Of a stretch of 64,000 bases of DNA, positions 37,066 to 47,324 are shown piece after piece. This DNA is from Limimaricola pyoseonensis. Its GTDB lineage: Bacteria; Pseudomonadota; Alphaproteobacteria; Rhodobacterales; Rhodobacteraceae. The notes under the pieces are model-generated. The model saw nothing but the letters and a program-made list of their open reading frames with translations, was not told where the DNA came from and ran no database searches. The stretch covers positions 682,001-746,000 of the forward strand of contig NZ_FNAT01000002.1 in assembly GCF_900102015.1 (NCBI RefSeq). The letters run 5' to 3'. The translations under genes and the position numbers were made by a program. Within the stretch, counting starts at the first letter, position 1. Each line of letters starts with the position of its first letter.

Positions 37066-37998
37066 ATGACGGATCTGGCCTTGCCCGAGGTGCGCGGCCG
37101 CCTGATGCGGGACAAGCCGCTGGCAGACCTGACCTGGCTCAGGGTCGGCGGGCCGGCCGACTGGCTGTTCCAGCCCGCCGACCGCGAGGATCTCGCGAGC
37201 TTCCTGCGCGATCTCGACCCGGCCGTGCCGGTCTTCCCGATGGGCGTCGGCTCGAACCTGATCGTGCGCGACGGCGGCGTGCGCGGCGTGGTGATCCGGC
37301 TCGGCCGCGGCTTCAACGGCATCGAGATCGGCGCTGACGGCACGGTCACGGCCGGCGCCGCGGCGCTCGACGCGCATGTCGCGCGCAAGGCGGCGCAGGC
37401 CGGGCGCGACCTCACTTTCCTGCGCACCATTCCCGGCGCCATCGGCGGGGCGGTGCGGATGAACGCCGGCTGCTACGGGACATATGTGGCCGACGCGCTG
37501 CGCGAGATCACCGTGATCCATCGCGACGGCCGCACCGAGACGCTGCCCGCCGCCGCGCTGGAGCTGGCCTACCGCTCGAGCCGCCTGCCCGAGGGCGCGG
37601 TGATCGTCGAGGCGGTGTTCGACGCGCCCGAAGGCGAGGCGGCAGCGCTCGAGGCGCGCATGGCCGACCAGATCGCCCGGCGCGACGACAGCCAGCCGAC
37701 CAAGGACCGCACCGCCGGCTCCACCTTCCGCAACCCGGCGGGATTCTCCTCCACCGGGCAGTCGGACGACACGCATGAGTTGAAGGCGTGGAAGGTGATC
37801 GAGGATGCCGGCCTGCGCGGTGCACGTTTCGGCGGCGCGGTGATGAACGAGAAGCACCCGAATTTCCTCACCAATTCCGGAAATGCCACCGCCGCCGAGC
37901 TGGAAGAGCTGGGCGAGCGGGTCCGGAAAAGGGTTTACGAGCATTCGGGGCTGACGCTAGAGTGGGAAATCATGCGGGTCGGCGCGCCGTCCGCCTGA
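37066..37998 (+). CDS. murB: UDP-N-acetylenolpyruvoylglucosamine reductase MurB
   Basis: 310-residue FAD enzyme reducing UDP-GlcNAc-enolpyruvate to UDP-MurNAc. The FAD-binding segments are [20 protein letters not shown] and [18 protein letters not shown], with the catalytic serine in [14 protein letters not shown]. The C-terminal [19 protein letters not shown] is conserved. The start ATG 37066 lies four bases after the preceding stop. Confidence 0.96.
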   Translation: MTDLALPEVRGRLMRDKPLADLTWLRVGGPADWLFQPADREDLASFLRDLDPAVPVFPMGVGSNLIVRDGGVRGVVIRLGRGFNGIEIGADGTVTAGAAALDAHVARKAAQAGRDLTFLRTIPGAIGGAVRMNAGCYGTYVADALREITVIHRDGRTETLPAAALELAYRSSRLPEGAVIVEAVFDAPEGEAAALEARMADQIARRDDSQPTKDRTAGSTFRNPAGFSSTGQSDDTHELKAWKVIEDAGLRGARFGGAVMNEKHPNFLTNSGNATAAELEELGERVRKRVYEHSGLTLEWEIMRVGAPSA

Positions 37999-38094
37999 CA
38001 AGCGAACAAGACGATCCCCGATAACGGGGGTGGCCCGAAGGGCCGAAGCAATATGACGCGCCGACACGCGGCGCGCGAATGGGGCAGTCTGGGA

Positions 38095-39009
38095 ATGTCG
38101 AGCGGGACACATCCCAAGGTCGTCGTGTTGATGGGCGGACCCTCGGCGGAGCGCGAGGTCTCGCTGTCCTCCGGGCGCGAATGCGCGGCGGCCTTGCGGC
38201 AGGCGGGATACGAAGTGATCGAGGTCGATGCCGGCCTCGACCTGACCGCGCAACTCCAGGCCCATGCCCCCGACGTCGTCTTCAACGCCCTGCATGGCCG
38301 GCGCGGCGAGGATGGCTGCGTGCAGGGCCTGCTCGAATGGCTGCGCATCCCCTACACCCATTCCGGCGTGCTGGCCTCGGCGCTCGCCATGGACAAGGAG
38401 GCCTCGAAGGCCGTGTTCCGCGCCGCCGGCCTGCCGGTGGCCGAGAGCCGGCTGGCCTCGAAGGCCGAGGTGATGGCCGCGCATGTCATGGCGCCGCCCT
38501 ATGTGGTGAAGCCCAACAACGAGGGCTCGAGCGTCGGCATCTACATCGTGCCCGAGGGCGCGAACCAGCCGCCGCAGCTGTCTCAGGACATGCCCGAGAC
38601 CGTGATGGTCGAAAGCTACCTGCCGGGGCGCGAGCTCACCACCACGGTGATGGGCGACCGCGCCCTGACCGTGACCGACATCGTCACCGACGGCTGGTAC
38701 GACTACGACGCCAAGTACAAGGCGGGCGGCTCGCGCCACGTGGTGCCCGCCGACCTGCCGGCCGAGGTCTTCGAGGCCTGCCTCGACTACGCGCTGCGCG
38801 CGCACCGCGCGCTGGGCTGCCGCGGCCTCAGCCGCACCGATTTCCGCTGGGACGAGAACAAGGGCGCGGCCGGTCTGGTGCTGCTCGAGACCAACACCCA
38901 GCCCGGCATGACGCCCACCTCGCTCGCGCCCGAGCAGGCGGCGAGCCTCGGCATCGACTTCCCGGCGCTGTGCCGCTGGCTGGTGGAGGACGCGTCATGC
39001 GATCGCTGA
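38095..39009 (+). CDS. ddl: D-alanine--D-alanine ligase
   Basis: 304-residue ATP-grasp ligase. The N-terminal [20 protein letters not shown], the ATP loop region [14 protein letters not shown] and the metal/substrate motif [20 protein letters not shown] identify Ddl type B. The start is ambiguous: ATG 38095 gives the usual N terminus, and an in-frame ATG at 38053 would add 14 residues. Its end overlaps ftsQ by 13 bases. Confidence 0.95.
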   Translation: MSSGTHPKVVVLMGGPSAEREVSLSSGRECAAALRQAGYEVIEVDAGLDLTAQLQAHAPDVVFNALHGRRGEDGCVQGLLEWLRIPYTHSGVLASALAMDKEASKAVFRAAGLPVAESRLASKAEVMAAHVMAPPYVVKPNNEGSSVGIYIVPEGANQPPQLSQDMPETVMVESYLPGRELTTTVMGDRALTVTDIVTDGWYDYDAKYKAGGSRHVVPADLPAEVFEACLDYALRAHRALGCRGLSRTDFRWDENKGAAGLVLLETNTQPGMTPTSLAPEQAASLGIDFPALCRWLVEDASCDR

Positions 39010-39887
39010 CCGGCCTCTTCCGGCGCGAGCCGCAATACGGCATGCGCCGCGATCCCGCGCCGACGCGCTGGGGCTATCGCTACCAGCGCCTGATGCTCAC
39101 GCCGCTGTTCCGCATCGGGGTCCGCTTCGGCCTGCCGGTGCTGCTGGTGGCCGGCGGGCTCGGCCTGTGGTTCGTGCAGGAGGACAACCGCAAGGCCTTC
39201 GCCGCGCAGTACGAGCGGCTGCGCGGCATGATCGAGCAGCGCCCCGAATTCATGGTCGGCGCGGTTGAGATCGAGGGCGCCGACCCGGCGCTCGCCGCCG
39301 CGATCCAGCGCTTCCTGCCCGAGCGGATGCCGATCTCCTCCTTCGATCTCGACCTGGTCGAGATCCGGGCGCGCATCCGCGAGCTGACCGCCGTGGCCGA
39401 TGCCACGGTGCGGGTCCGGCCGGGCGGGGTGCTCGACATCGCCGTCACGCAGCGGGTGCCGGTGGCGGTCTGGCGTCATGTCGACGGGCTGCGGCTGGTG
39501 GATGCCGAGGGGGTGATGACCGGGATGATCCCGCAGCGCTCGGCCCGGGCCGAGCTGCCGCTGATCGCCGGCGACGGCGCGCGCGAGAAGATCGGCGAGG
39601 CGCTGGCGCTGTTCGCCGCGGCCGAGCCGGTCTCCGACCGGCTGCGCGGGCTGGTGCGGATGGGCGAGCGGCGCTGGGACCTGGTGCTCGACCGCGGCCA
39701 GCGCATCCTGCTGCCGGCCGAGAACCCGGTGGCGGCGCTGGAGCGCGTCATGGCGCTCGACGCCGCGCAGGACATGCTGGCCCGCGACATCGTCGCGGTG
39801 GATGTGAGGAACGAGGATCGGCCGACCATAAGGCTGACCGAGCAGGCCCTGATGCGTCTTCGGCGCGTCAGCGAGAACAACAACTAG
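38997..39887 (+). CDS. ftsQ: Cell-division protein FtsQ
   Basis: 296-residue bitopic divisome protein. A basic cytoplasmic N terminus (to about residue 38), a membrane helix (about 39-60, [17 protein letters not shown]), a periplasmic POTRA domain starting [19 protein letters not shown] and a beta domain ending [14 protein letters not shown] are seen. It overlaps ddl and is 22 bases upstream of ftsA. Confidence 0.94.
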   Translation: MRSLTGLFRREPQYGMRRDPAPTRWGYRYQRLMLTPLFRIGVRFGLPVLLVAGGLGLWFVQEDNRKAFAAQYERLRGMIEQRPEFMVGAVEIEGADPALAAAIQRFLPERMPISSFDLDLVEIRARIRELTAVADATVRVRPGGVLDIAVTQRVPVAVWRHVDGLRLVDAEGVMTGMIPQRSARAELPLIAGDGAREKIGEALALFAAAEPVSDRLRGLVRMGERRWDLVLDRGQRILLPAENPVAALERVMALDAAQDMLARDIVAVDVRNEDRPTIRLTEQALMRLRRVSENNN

Positions 39888-39909
39888 GGACAGTGTAGCG
39901 GGGACGAAG

Positions 39910-41238
39910 ATGGGGCAGCTCTACCAGACCCAGCGCGCGATGCGGAACATGCGCAAGGCGGCCATGCAGCGCGGGGTGATCGCGATCCTCGATGTCGGCA
40001 CGTCCAAGATCGCCTGTCTGGTGCTGCGCTTCGACGGCGACATGCCGGCGCCCGAGGGCATCGGCTCGATGGCCGGCCAGTCCTCCTTCCGGATCATCGG
40101 CGCCGCCACCACCCGCTCGCGCGGGGTCTCCTTCGGCGAGGTCTCGGCCATGGCCGAGACCGAGCGCGCGATCCGCACCGCGGTGCAGGCGGCGCAGAAG
40201 ATGGCCGGGGTCCGGGTCGACCACGTGATCGCCACGCTCTCGGGCGCGCGGCCGCGCAGCTACGGGCTCGACGGCGAGGTCGAGGTCGAGGCCGGGCAGG
40301 TGACCGACGGCGACATCGGTCGGGTGCTCGCGGCCTGCGAGGTGCCCGATTACGGCGATGGCCGCGAGGTGCTGCACGCCCAGCCGGTGAACTTCGCGCT
40401 CGACCATCGCTCCGGCCTCGCCGATCCGCGCGGCCAGATCGGCCAGCGGCTGACCACCGACATGCACCTGCTGACGGTCGATGCCACGGCGATCGAGAAC
40501 CTGCTCTACTGCATCAAGCGCTGCGACCTCGAGGTCGCGGGGCTGGCGTCCTCGGCCTATGTCTCGGGCATCTCCTCGCTGGTCGAGGACGAGCAGGAGC
40601 TGGGCGCCGCCTGCATCGACATGGGCGGCGGCTCGACCGGCATCTCGGTCTTCATCCGCAAGCACATGATCTATGCCGATTCGGTGCGCATGGGCGGCGA
40701 TCACGTCACCTCCGACATCTCGATGGGCCTGCAGGTGCCGATGGCCACCGCCGAGCGGATCAAGACCTTCTACGGCGGCGTCGTCGCCACCGGCATGGAC
40801 GACCGCGAGATGATCGAGATCGGCGGCGACACTGGCGACTGGGAGCATGACCGCCGCACCGTCAGCCGGGCCGAGCTGATCGGCATCATGCGCCCGCGGG
40901 TCGAGGAGATCCTCGAGGAGGTGCGCCAGCGGCTCGACGCGGCCGGCTTCGAGCACCTGCCGAGCCAGCAGATCGTGCTGACCGGCGGCGGCAGCCAGAT
41001 CCCCGGCCTCGACGGTCTGGCCACGCGCATCCTCGGCCAGCAGGTGCGGCTGGGCCGCCCGCTCAGGGTGCAGGGCCTGCCGCAGGCCGCGACGGGGCCG
41101 GCCTTCGCCGGCGCCGTGGGGCTGTGCCTCTTCGCCGCCCATCCGCAGGACGAGTGGTGGGACTTCGACGTGCCGGCCGAACGCTACCCGGCGCGGTCGC
41201 TCAAACGGGCCATAAAATGGCTCAAGGACAACTGGTGA
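39910..41238 (+). CDS. ftsA: Cell-division protein FtsA
   Basis: 442-residue actin-like membrane tether for FtsZ. Nucleotide-binding motifs are AILDVGTSKIACLVL and ACIDMGGGSTGISVFI, with the C-terminal TGGGSQIPGLDGLA. The last residues SLKRAIKWLKDNW form the membrane-targeting amphipathic helix. The N-terminal extension of about 20 basic residues is usual for this order. Confidence 0.96.
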   Translation: MGQLYQTQRAMRNMRKAAMQRGVIAILDVGTSKIACLVLRFDGDMPAPEGIGSMAGQSSFRIIGAATTRSRGVSFGEVSAMAETERAIRTAVQAAQKMAGVRVDHVIATLSGARPRSYGLDGEVEVEAGQVTDGDIGRVLAACEVPDYGDGREVLHAQPVNFALDHRSGLADPRGQIGQRLTTDMHLLTVDATAIENLLYCIKRCDLEVAGLASSAYVSGISSLVEDEQELGAACIDMGGGSTGISVFIRKHMIYADSVRMGGDHVTSDISMGLQVPMATAERIKTFYGGVVATGMDDREMIEIGGDTGDWEHDRRTVSRAELIGIMRPRVEEILEEVRQRLDAAGFEHLPSQQIVLTGGGSQIPGLDGLATRILGQQVRLGRPLRVQGLPQAATGPAFAGAVGLCLFAAHPQDEWWDFDVPAERYPARSLKRAIKWLKDNW

Positions 41239-41413
41239 TACGCGGGAACCTGCCGAACGCCACGGCAGCCGCGGATTCTCGGTCGAAAACGCGGCGAAAA
41301 TAAGTAGAAACCCCCGAGTTTCCCCGTGACGATGCGCCGGCGCGCAGATAGTTTGGCCGGACAGTGGCAGACAAGCCCGGCGGGACGGGCCAGATTCAGG
41401 ACAGGCGGACAGC

Positions 41414-43132
41414 ATGGCACTCAACCTCTCTCTGCCGGGGCATGAAGACCTCAAGCCCCGGATCACGGTCTTCGGCGTCGGCGGCGCTGGCGGAAACGCG
41501 GTCAACAACATGATCGAGAAGGAACTCGACGGGGTCGAGTTCGTGGTCGCCAACACCGACGCGCAGGCGCTGCAGCAGTCGCGCGCGCAGGCGAAGATCC
41601 AGATGGGGGTGAAGGTCACCGAGGGTCTCGGCGCGGGCGCCCGCGCCACCGTCGGCGCCGCCGCGGCCGAGGAATCGATCGAGGAGATCGTCGATCACCT
41701 CGCCGGCGCGCACATGTGCTTCATCACCGCCGGCATGGGCGGCGGCACCGGCACCGGCGCCGCGCCGATCATCGCCCAGGCCGCGCGCGAGCTCGGCGTG
41801 CTGACCGTCGGCGTCGTCACCAAGCCCTTCCAGTTCGAGGGCGCCAAGCGGATGAAGCAGGCCGAGGCCGGCGTCGAGGCGCTGCAGAAGGTGGTCGACA
41901 CGCTGATCATCATCCCCAACCAGAACCTGTTCCGGCTGGCCAACGAGAACACCACCTTCACCGAGGCCTTCGCGCTGGCCGACGACGTGCTCTACCAGGG
42001 CGTCAAGGGCGTGACCGACCTGATGGTGCGGCCGGGCCTGATCAACCTCGACTTCGCCGACGTGCGCGCGGTGATGGACGAGATGGGCAAGGCGATGATG
42101 GGCACCGGCGAGGCCGATGGTGAGGATCGCGCCGTGCAGGCGGCCGAGAAGGCGATAGCGAACCCGCTTCTCGACGAGATCAGCCTCGAGGGCGCGCGCG
42201 GCGTGCTCATCAACATCACCGGCGGCTACGACCTCACCCTGTTCGAGCTGGACGAGGCGGCGAACAAGATCCGCGAGAAGGTCGACCCGGAAGCCAACAT
42301 CATCGTCGGCTCGACCCTCGACACCGGCATGGAAGGCCGGATGCGCGTCTCCGTCGTCGCCACCGGCATCGACGCGCTGGTCAAGCAGGAGGACACCCCG
42401 CTGCCGCGCCGTTCGATGAGCGAGCCGCTGCGCGAGCGCACCTCGATCGAGGAGCACAAGCCCGCGCCGCAGCAGCAGCGCCCGGCGCCGACCCAGCAGC
42501 CCGCCGCCCGCGCGCCCTCGCGCGAGGCGCCGCGCCAGCAGCAGCCGGCGCAGCGCGCGCCCGAGCCGCAGGCCTACGAGGAAGAGGACGAGTTCCGCCA
42601 GGGCTTCGACACCCGCCGCACCCCGCGCGAGGAGCCGGTCCAGCAGCGCAGCGACGACCTGCCGCCGCCGGCCTACACCCCGCGCCGCGAGCCGCAGCAG
42701 GAGGAAGCCGCGCCCGAGAGCTTCGTCGCCCCGCGTGGCCAGGCCGGCCAGTCGGGCCAGTCGGGCAGCAGCAACCCCGAGGCGCTGGCGCGCCTGCGCG
42801 CCGCGGCCCAGGCCCAGAACCGCGCTGCCGAGCGTCAGGAAGCGCCGCGCGCGCCGGCCGCCCCGGCCCGCGGTCAGGCCGCCTCCGAGGCCGAGCGCCA
42901 GCCGCGCTTCGGCATCAACTCGCTGATCAACCGCATGACCGGGCAGGGCGAGGCGCCGCAGGGCGGCCAGCGGGCCCAGTCGCCGCAGCCGGCGCAACAG
43001 CCGGCGCCGCGGCCGCAGCCGCAGCAGCAGCCCGTGCAGCGCCAGGCGCCGAGCTGGCAGGATGACGGCGAGACCGATCCCGAGCAGGAGCGCATCGAGA
43101 TCCCGGCCTTCCTGCGCCGCCAGGCGAACTGA
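41414..43132 (+). CDS. ftsZ: Cell-division GTPase FtsZ with a long disordered linker
   Basis: 572-residue tubulin homologue forming the Z ring. The GTPase domain (about residues 15-320) has the tubulin signature [19 protein letters not shown] and the T7 loop [16 protein letters not shown]. Residues about 330-550 are a Gln/Pro/Arg/Ala-rich linker. The conserved C-terminal peptide [14 protein letters not shown], which binds FtsA, is intact. The linker makes the protein about 190 residues longer than the E. coli one, common in alphaproteobacteria. It is preceded by a 175-base gap with room for its own promoter. Confidence 0.97.
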   Translation: MALNLSLPGHEDLKPRITVFGVGGAGGNAVNNMIEKELDGVEFVVANTDAQALQQSRAQAKIQMGVKVTEGLGAGARATVGAAAAEESIEEIVDHLAGAHMCFITAGMGGGTGTGAAPIIAQAARELGVLTVGVVTKPFQFEGAKRMKQAEAGVEALQKVVDTLIIIPNQNLFRLANENTTFTEAFALADDVLYQGVKGVTDLMVRPGLINLDFADVRAVMDEMGKAMMGTGEADGEDRAVQAAEKAIANPLLDEISLEGARGVLINITGGYDLTLFELDEAANKIREKVDPEANIIVGSTLDTGMEGRMRVSVVATGIDALVKQEDTPLPRRSMSEPLRERTSIEEHKPAPQQQRPAPTQQPAARAPSREAPRQQQPAQRAPEPQAYEEEDEFRQGFDTRRTPREEPVQQRSDDLPPPAYTPRREPQQEEAAPESFVAPRGQAGQSGQSGSSNPEALARLRAAAQAQNRAAERQEAPRAPAAPARGQAASEAERQPRFGINSLINRMTGQGEAPQGGQRAQSPQPAQQPAPRPQPQQQPVQRQAPSWQDDGETDPEQERIEIPAFLRRQAN

Positions 43133-43154
43133 TCCCGCGACGTCGGGACGCGAC

Positions 43155-43178
43155 GGGGCCGCCCTTCGGGGCGGCCCC
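43155..43178 (+). terminator. Hairpin after ftsZ
   Basis: A perfect 10-bp GC stem (GGGGCCGCCC/GGGCGGCCCC) is closed by a TTCG tetraloop, 22 bases past the ftsZ stop. There is no T-run directly after it; a second small stem GGGCG-N9-CGCCC follows at about 43189-43207. It probably marks the end of the dcw transcript. Confidence 0.65.
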
Positions 43179-43321
43179 TCGTCGTTCGGGGCGGCGAAAA
43201 ATCGCCCATGCGGAGCCCGCGCCACATGTTACATGCTGTCGCAAAGAGTGAATTGTGACCGACTGACCAAGCGCTTAGGTCAGGCTCCAAGAAATCCGGA
43301 ACGGATAACGGACTCGGGCAC

Positions 43322-44248
43322 GTGCAGACCACGCTACTCAGACAGGTCGGGTTTACCGGCACAGGGCTCCATTCGGGGCGGCCGGTGCGCATGACCGTGA
43401 AACCGGCGCCGGCCGGGCATGGCGTCGTGTTCCGCCGCGGCGACGTGATCGGCCTCGACCCGGTCGTGCCGGCGCTGTGGGACCATGTCCGCGTCTCGCC
43501 GCTCAACACCCGTCTCGTCAACGCCGACGGCGTCACCGTCTCGACCATCGAGCATCTGATGGCGGCGCTGGCGGGCTGCGGCATCCACAACGCGCGGGTC
43601 GAGATCGACGGCCCCGAAGTGCCGATCCTCGACGGCAGCTCGGCCGGCTTCGCACGGGCGCTGCTCGAGGCGGGGCTGCGCCGGCTCGACGCGCCGCTCT
43701 ACGCGATCGAGGTGCTGCGCCCGGTCGAGGCGGTCGAGGGCGCCGCCGCGGCGCGGCTGCTGCCGCGCGAGGCGGGCGGGCTCGAGATCGATTTCGAGAT
43801 CGACTTCCCCGACGCCGCGATCGGCCATCAGCGCCGCGTGCTCGACATGGCCAACGGCGCTTTCCTGCGCGAGCTGTGCGACAGCCGGACCTTCTGCCGG
43901 CTTTCCGACGTCGAGGCGATGCAGTCGCAGGGGCTGGCGCTGGGCGGCACCTACGAGAACGCCGTCGTCGTCGACGGGGCGCAGGTGCTCAGCCCGGGCG
44001 GGCTGCGCCATGCCGACGAGGCGGTGCGCCACAAGATGCTCGACGCGGTGGGCGACCTCGCCACCGCCGGCGCGCCGATCATCGGCCGCTACGAGGGGCG
44101 CCGCGCGGGCCATGCCATGACCAACCACCTGCTCCGGGCGCTGTTCGCCGCGCCGGAGGCCTGGCGTTGGGTCGAGGTCGATGCCGACCTCGCCACCACT
44201 CTGCCGGGCAGCCGGCTGAAGCCGGCCGACCTCGCCGCGGTGGCCTGA
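43322..44248 (+). CDS. lpxC: UDP-3-O-acyl-GlcNAc deacetylase LpxC
   Basis: 308-residue zinc deacetylase committing the cell to lipid A synthesis. Zinc ligands and catalytic residues lie in STIEHLMAALAGCGI and in the histidine/aspartate segment AVRHKMLDAVGDLATAG, with GRRAGHAMTNHLLRALF at the end. GTG 43322 is the start; the protein then opens MQTTLLRQVGFTGTGLHSG as expected. It follows ftsZ in the usual order. Confidence 0.96.
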   Translation: MQTTLLRQVGFTGTGLHSGRPVRMTVKPAPAGHGVVFRRGDVIGLDPVVPALWDHVRVSPLNTRLVNADGVTVSTIEHLMAALAGCGIHNARVEIDGPEVPILDGSSAGFARALLEAGLRRLDAPLYAIEVLRPVEAVEGAAAARLLPREAGGLEIDFEIDFPDAAIGHQRRVLDMANGAFLRELCDSRTFCRLSDVEAMQSQGLALGGTYENAVVVDGAQVLSPGGLRHADEAVRHKMLDAVGDLATAGAPIIGRYEGRRAGHAMTNHLLRALFAAPEAWRWVEVDADLATTLPGSRLKPADLAAVA

Positions 44249-44369
44249 CGCCGCGCCCGGGCCGGACGGGAAAAGCCGTTTTGCCCCCGATTTTTTCGTG
44301 CTAGACCCGGTGCCGGACGGTCCCCCTGACGGGGGGTGGATAACGGGGCGGCGATCCCGGGATGGGCAG

Positions 44370-45239
44370 ATGACCGACAGGATTCAGGGCGGGCGCATGG
44401 CAGGCAGCGGAACACGGGTCGGGCTGGGGCTGGTCCTTGCCTTGGGTCTTCTGGCGGGCTGCGGCGGCGGCACCACCCGGCTCGAGCCCGGCGCGCTCGA
44501 GGGGCTCTCGGCGGTCGAGATCTTCCAGCAGGGCGAAAAGCGCCTGGCCGACGACCAGCCCGACGACGCGGCGCTCTATTTCGGCGAGATCGAGCGGCTC
44601 TACCCCTATTCCGAATGGGCCAAGCGCGGGCTGATCATGCAGGCCTTCGCCTACCACAAGGACCGCGACTACCCCAACAGCCGGGCCAGCGCGCAGCGCT
44701 ATCTCGACTTCTACCCGGCCGACGAGGACGCGGCCTATGCCCAGTACCTGCTGGCGCTGAGCTATTACGACCAGATCGACGACGTCGGCCGCGACCAGGG
44801 GCTGACCTTCCAGGCGCTGCAGGCGCTGCGCGGCGTGATCGAGGGCTACCCCGAGAGCGAATATGCCGGCCAGGCCAAGCTGAAGTTCGACCTCGCCTTC
44901 GACCATCTCGCCGGCAAGGAGATGGAGATCGGGCGCTACTACCTCAAGCGTGGCCATTACGCCGCCGCGGCGCGCCGGTTCCGGGTCGTGGTCGAGGAAT
45001 TCCAGACCACCACACACACGCCCGAGGCGCTGCACCGGCTGGTCGAGGCCTACCTGTCGCTCGGCCTGACCGCCGAGGCGCAGACCGCCGGCGCGATCCT
45101 GGGCTACAACTACCGCGGCACCGACTGGTACCAGGACAGCTACGCGCTCTTGACCGGCGAGGGGCTGGAGGCGCGCGAGACCGGCGACAACTGGCTGGCC
45201 GCGATCTACCGCCAGATGGTGCGGGGCGAATGGATCTGA
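44370..45239 (+). CDS. bamD: Outer-membrane assembly lipoprotein BamD
   Basis: 289-residue lipoprotein of the BAM complex. The signal peptide ends in the lipobox LLAGC, and TPR repeats fill the rest (for example AALYFGEIERLYPYSEWAKR and the segment RYLDFYPADEDAAYAQYL). It is essential for beta-barrel insertion in known species. Two starts are possible: ATG 44370, used here, and ATG 44397, which gives a shorter signal peptide. It is followed by recN after 38 bases. Confidence 0.94.
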   Translation: MTDRIQGGRMAGSGTRVGLGLVLALGLLAGCGGGTTRLEPGALEGLSAVEIFQQGEKRLADDQPDDAALYFGEIERLYPYSEWAKRGLIMQAFAYHKDRDYPNSRASAQRYLDFYPADEDAAYAQYLLALSYYDQIDDVGRDQGLTFQALQALRGVIEGYPESEYAGQAKLKFDLAFDHLAGKEMEIGRYYLKRGHYAAAARRFRVVVEEFQTTTHTPEALHRLVEAYLSLGLTAEAQTAGAILGYNYRGTDWYQDSYALLTGEGLEARETGDNWLAAIYRQMVRGEWI

Positions 45240-45277
45240 GCGCGGAGGCATGACGTTCCGCCACGAGGGGGATTGAT

Positions 45278-46951
45278 ATGCTGCGCGCGCTCGACATCCG
45301 GGACATGCTGATCATCGACCGGCTGGAGCTCGACTTCCAGCCCGGGCTGAACGTGCTCACCGGCGAGACCGGGGCCGGCAAGTCGATCCTGCTCGACAGC
45401 CTCGGCTTCGTGCTGGGCTGGCGCGGCCGGGCCGAGCTGGTCCGCCAGGGCGCCGATCAGGGCGAGGTGACGGCGGTGTTCGACCTGCCGAAGGACCACG
45501 CCGCGCGCACCGTCCTGGCCGAGGCCGGGATCGAGGCGGGCGACGAGCTGATCCTGCGCCGCGTCAACACCGTCTCGGGCCGCAAGACCGCATGGGTCAA
45601 CGACCGCCGGGTGTCGGGCGAGGTGCTGCGCGCGCTATCGGACGTCCTGGTCGAACTGCACGGCCAGCACGACGATCGCGGCCTTCTGGACCCCAAGGGC
45701 CACCGGACGATGCTCGACGCCTTCGCCGGGGCCGAGGCCGCCATCGCCGCGACCCGGCAGGCCTGGGCCGGCCGGCGCGAGGCGCGCAAGATGCTGGCCC
45801 GCGCGCAGGAGCAGATCGCCGGCCTCAGGGCCGAGGAGGAATACCTGCGCCACGCCGTGGCCGAGCTCGACACGCTCGACCCGCAGCCCGGCGAGGAGGC
45901 CGAGCTCGACGCGCTGCGCCGCCGGATGCAGGGCGCCGAGCGGGTGCGCGGCGACATCGCCCGCGCCCATCAGGTGATCGCGGGCGAGGGCGCCGAGGGG
46001 CTGGTGGCCGACGCGATGCGCTGGCTCGACGGCGCGGTGGAGGCGGCCGAGGGCCGGCTCGACGGCCCGATCGAGGCGCTCACCCGCGCGCTCGATGCGC
46101 TGGGCGAGGCCGAGACCGGAATCCGCGACGCGCTCGACGGCATGGAGTTCGACCCGCGCTCGCTCGAGGCGGCCGAGGAGCGGCTCTTCGCGATCCGCGG
46201 GCTGGCGCGCAAGCACGAGGTCATGCCCGACGAGCTGGCGGAGTTCGCCGACGGGCTGCGGCAGCGGCTCAAGGCGCTCGATGCCTCCGAGGGCGACATG
46301 GCCGATCTCGAGGCCGCGGTGGCCCGGGCGGATGCCGACTACGATGCCGCGGCCGGCGCGTTGCGCGCGCTGCGCATCGAGGCGGGCGAGCGGCTGTCGC
46401 TGGCGATGGCGCGCGAACTGGCGCCGTTGAAGCTCGAGCGGGCGGTGTTCGAGGTCGATCTCGCCGCGGCCGAGCCGGGTCCGGAGGGGCATGACGAGGT
46501 CACCTTCCGCGTCGCGACCAACCCCGGCGCGCCGGCCGGCCCGCTGTCGCGCATCGCTTCGGGCGGTGAGCTGTCGCGCTTCCTTCTGGCGCTCAAGGTC
46601 TGCCTGACCGGCGACAGCGCCGGCCTGACGCTGATCTTCGACGAGATCGATCGCGGCCTCGGCGGGGCGACCGCCAATGCCGTCGGTCGCCGGCTGGCGC
46701 GGCTGGCGGACGGTGCGCAGGTGCTGGTCGTCACCCATTCGCCGCAGGTCGCGGCGCTGGGCGGCCATCACTGGCGGGTCGAGAAGGCGGTGAGCCGGCG
46801 CGACGAGGGCGAGGTCACCATTTCGCGCGTCGTGCCGCTCGACACGGCCGCGCGGATCGACGAGATCGCGCGCATGCTGGCGGGCGACACCGTGACCGAT
46901 GCGGCGCGCGGCGCCGCCAAGGTGCTGCTCGAGGGGGCCGACGCCGCCTGA
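45278..46951 (+). CDS. recN: DNA repair protein RecN
   Basis: 557-residue SMC-like ATPase for double-strand break repair. Walker A is LTGETGAGKSILLDSLG at the N terminus, and the signature SGGELSRFLLALK and Walker B LIFDEIDRGLGG lie near residues 428-465. Between them is a coiled-coil arm. The start ATG 45278 follows GAGGGGGATTGAT. I see no LexA box upstream. Confidence 0.96.
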   Translation: MLRALDIRDMLIIDRLELDFQPGLNVLTGETGAGKSILLDSLGFVLGWRGRAELVRQGADQGEVTAVFDLPKDHAARTVLAEAGIEAGDELILRRVNTVSGRKTAWVNDRRVSGEVLRALSDVLVELHGQHDDRGLLDPKGHRTMLDAFAGAEAAIAATRQAWAGRREARKMLARAQEQIAGLRAEEEYLRHAVAELDTLDPQPGEEAELDALRRRMQGAERVRGDIARAHQVIAGEGAEGLVADAMRWLDGAVEAAEGRLDGPIEALTRALDALGEAETGIRDALDGMEFDPRSLEAAEERLFAIRGLARKHEVMPDELAEFADGLRQRLKALDASEGDMADLEAAVARADADYDAAAGALRALRIEAGERLSLAMARELAPLKLERAVFEVDLAAAEPGPEGHDEVTFRVATNPGAPAGPLSRIASGGELSRFLLALKVCLTGDSAGLTLIFDEIDRGLGGATANAVGRRLARLADGAQVLVVTHSPQVAALGGHHWRVEKAVSRRDEGEVTISRVVPLDTAARIDEIARMLAGDTVTDAARGAAKVLLEGADAA

Positions 46952-47324
46952 CGGCCCGCCACGCGGCCGTATCTCAAGCCGGAACCTTTCCGTAACGTCA
47001 TGTGTTTGCTAGGGAGAACGCGGCGCCTTTTGGCCGCCGCTCGCCGCCGTGACGGTCGTCGTCGCGGCGCAGGGCCCGATTAGCCGAGGCAAAAAAAATG
47101 GCGACGAGTGCAGAACAAGCGAATGCCATCGCTTCGTCGCACGCGTCGCCAAGATGCCGGATCAGCCTCCGGTAGGCGAAATAGTGTTGCACCAGGCGGC
47201 CACTCACCTCCGCCCGATGCCAATCTCTCCGCTCCGCCGCCCGAGGGCGGGGACAATGTGTCGTATCAATGTCATTTACCTAACCCCATCGCCGGGGGGC
47301 GTCATACCCCAATTAAGGTAAGGT
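46952..47324. other. Intergenic region between recN and the LuxR-type gene
   Basis: 373 bases between convergent genes with lower GC than the neighbours. No frame is convincing. It contains a small GGCC stem just after recN (ACGGCC-N8-GGCCGT) and a strong minus-strand terminator (47091-47140). The stretch 47141-47324 would be the 3' untranslated region of the LuxR-type gene or an independent small RNA. Confidence 0.5.
47091..47140 (-). terminator. Strong minus-strand terminator in the recN/LuxR intergenic region
   Basis: On the minus strand a compound stem (GCGACGA...TCGTCGC, 47101-47107 with 47134-47140, and inside it AGCGA/TCGCT) is followed by CATTTTTTTT (eight T). It lies 185 bases beyond the stop of the LuxR-type gene. 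Confidence 0.75.

Noticed and set aside
41239-41413. Separate gene or strong promoter between ftsA and ftsZ
   Set aside because: No frame or clear -35/-10 pair is visible; a promoter is likely by analogy but I cannot place it.
46998-47207. A 69-residue minus-strand frame
   Set aside because: It contains the strong terminator with its T-run, and its start codon overlaps the only GGAGG sequence.
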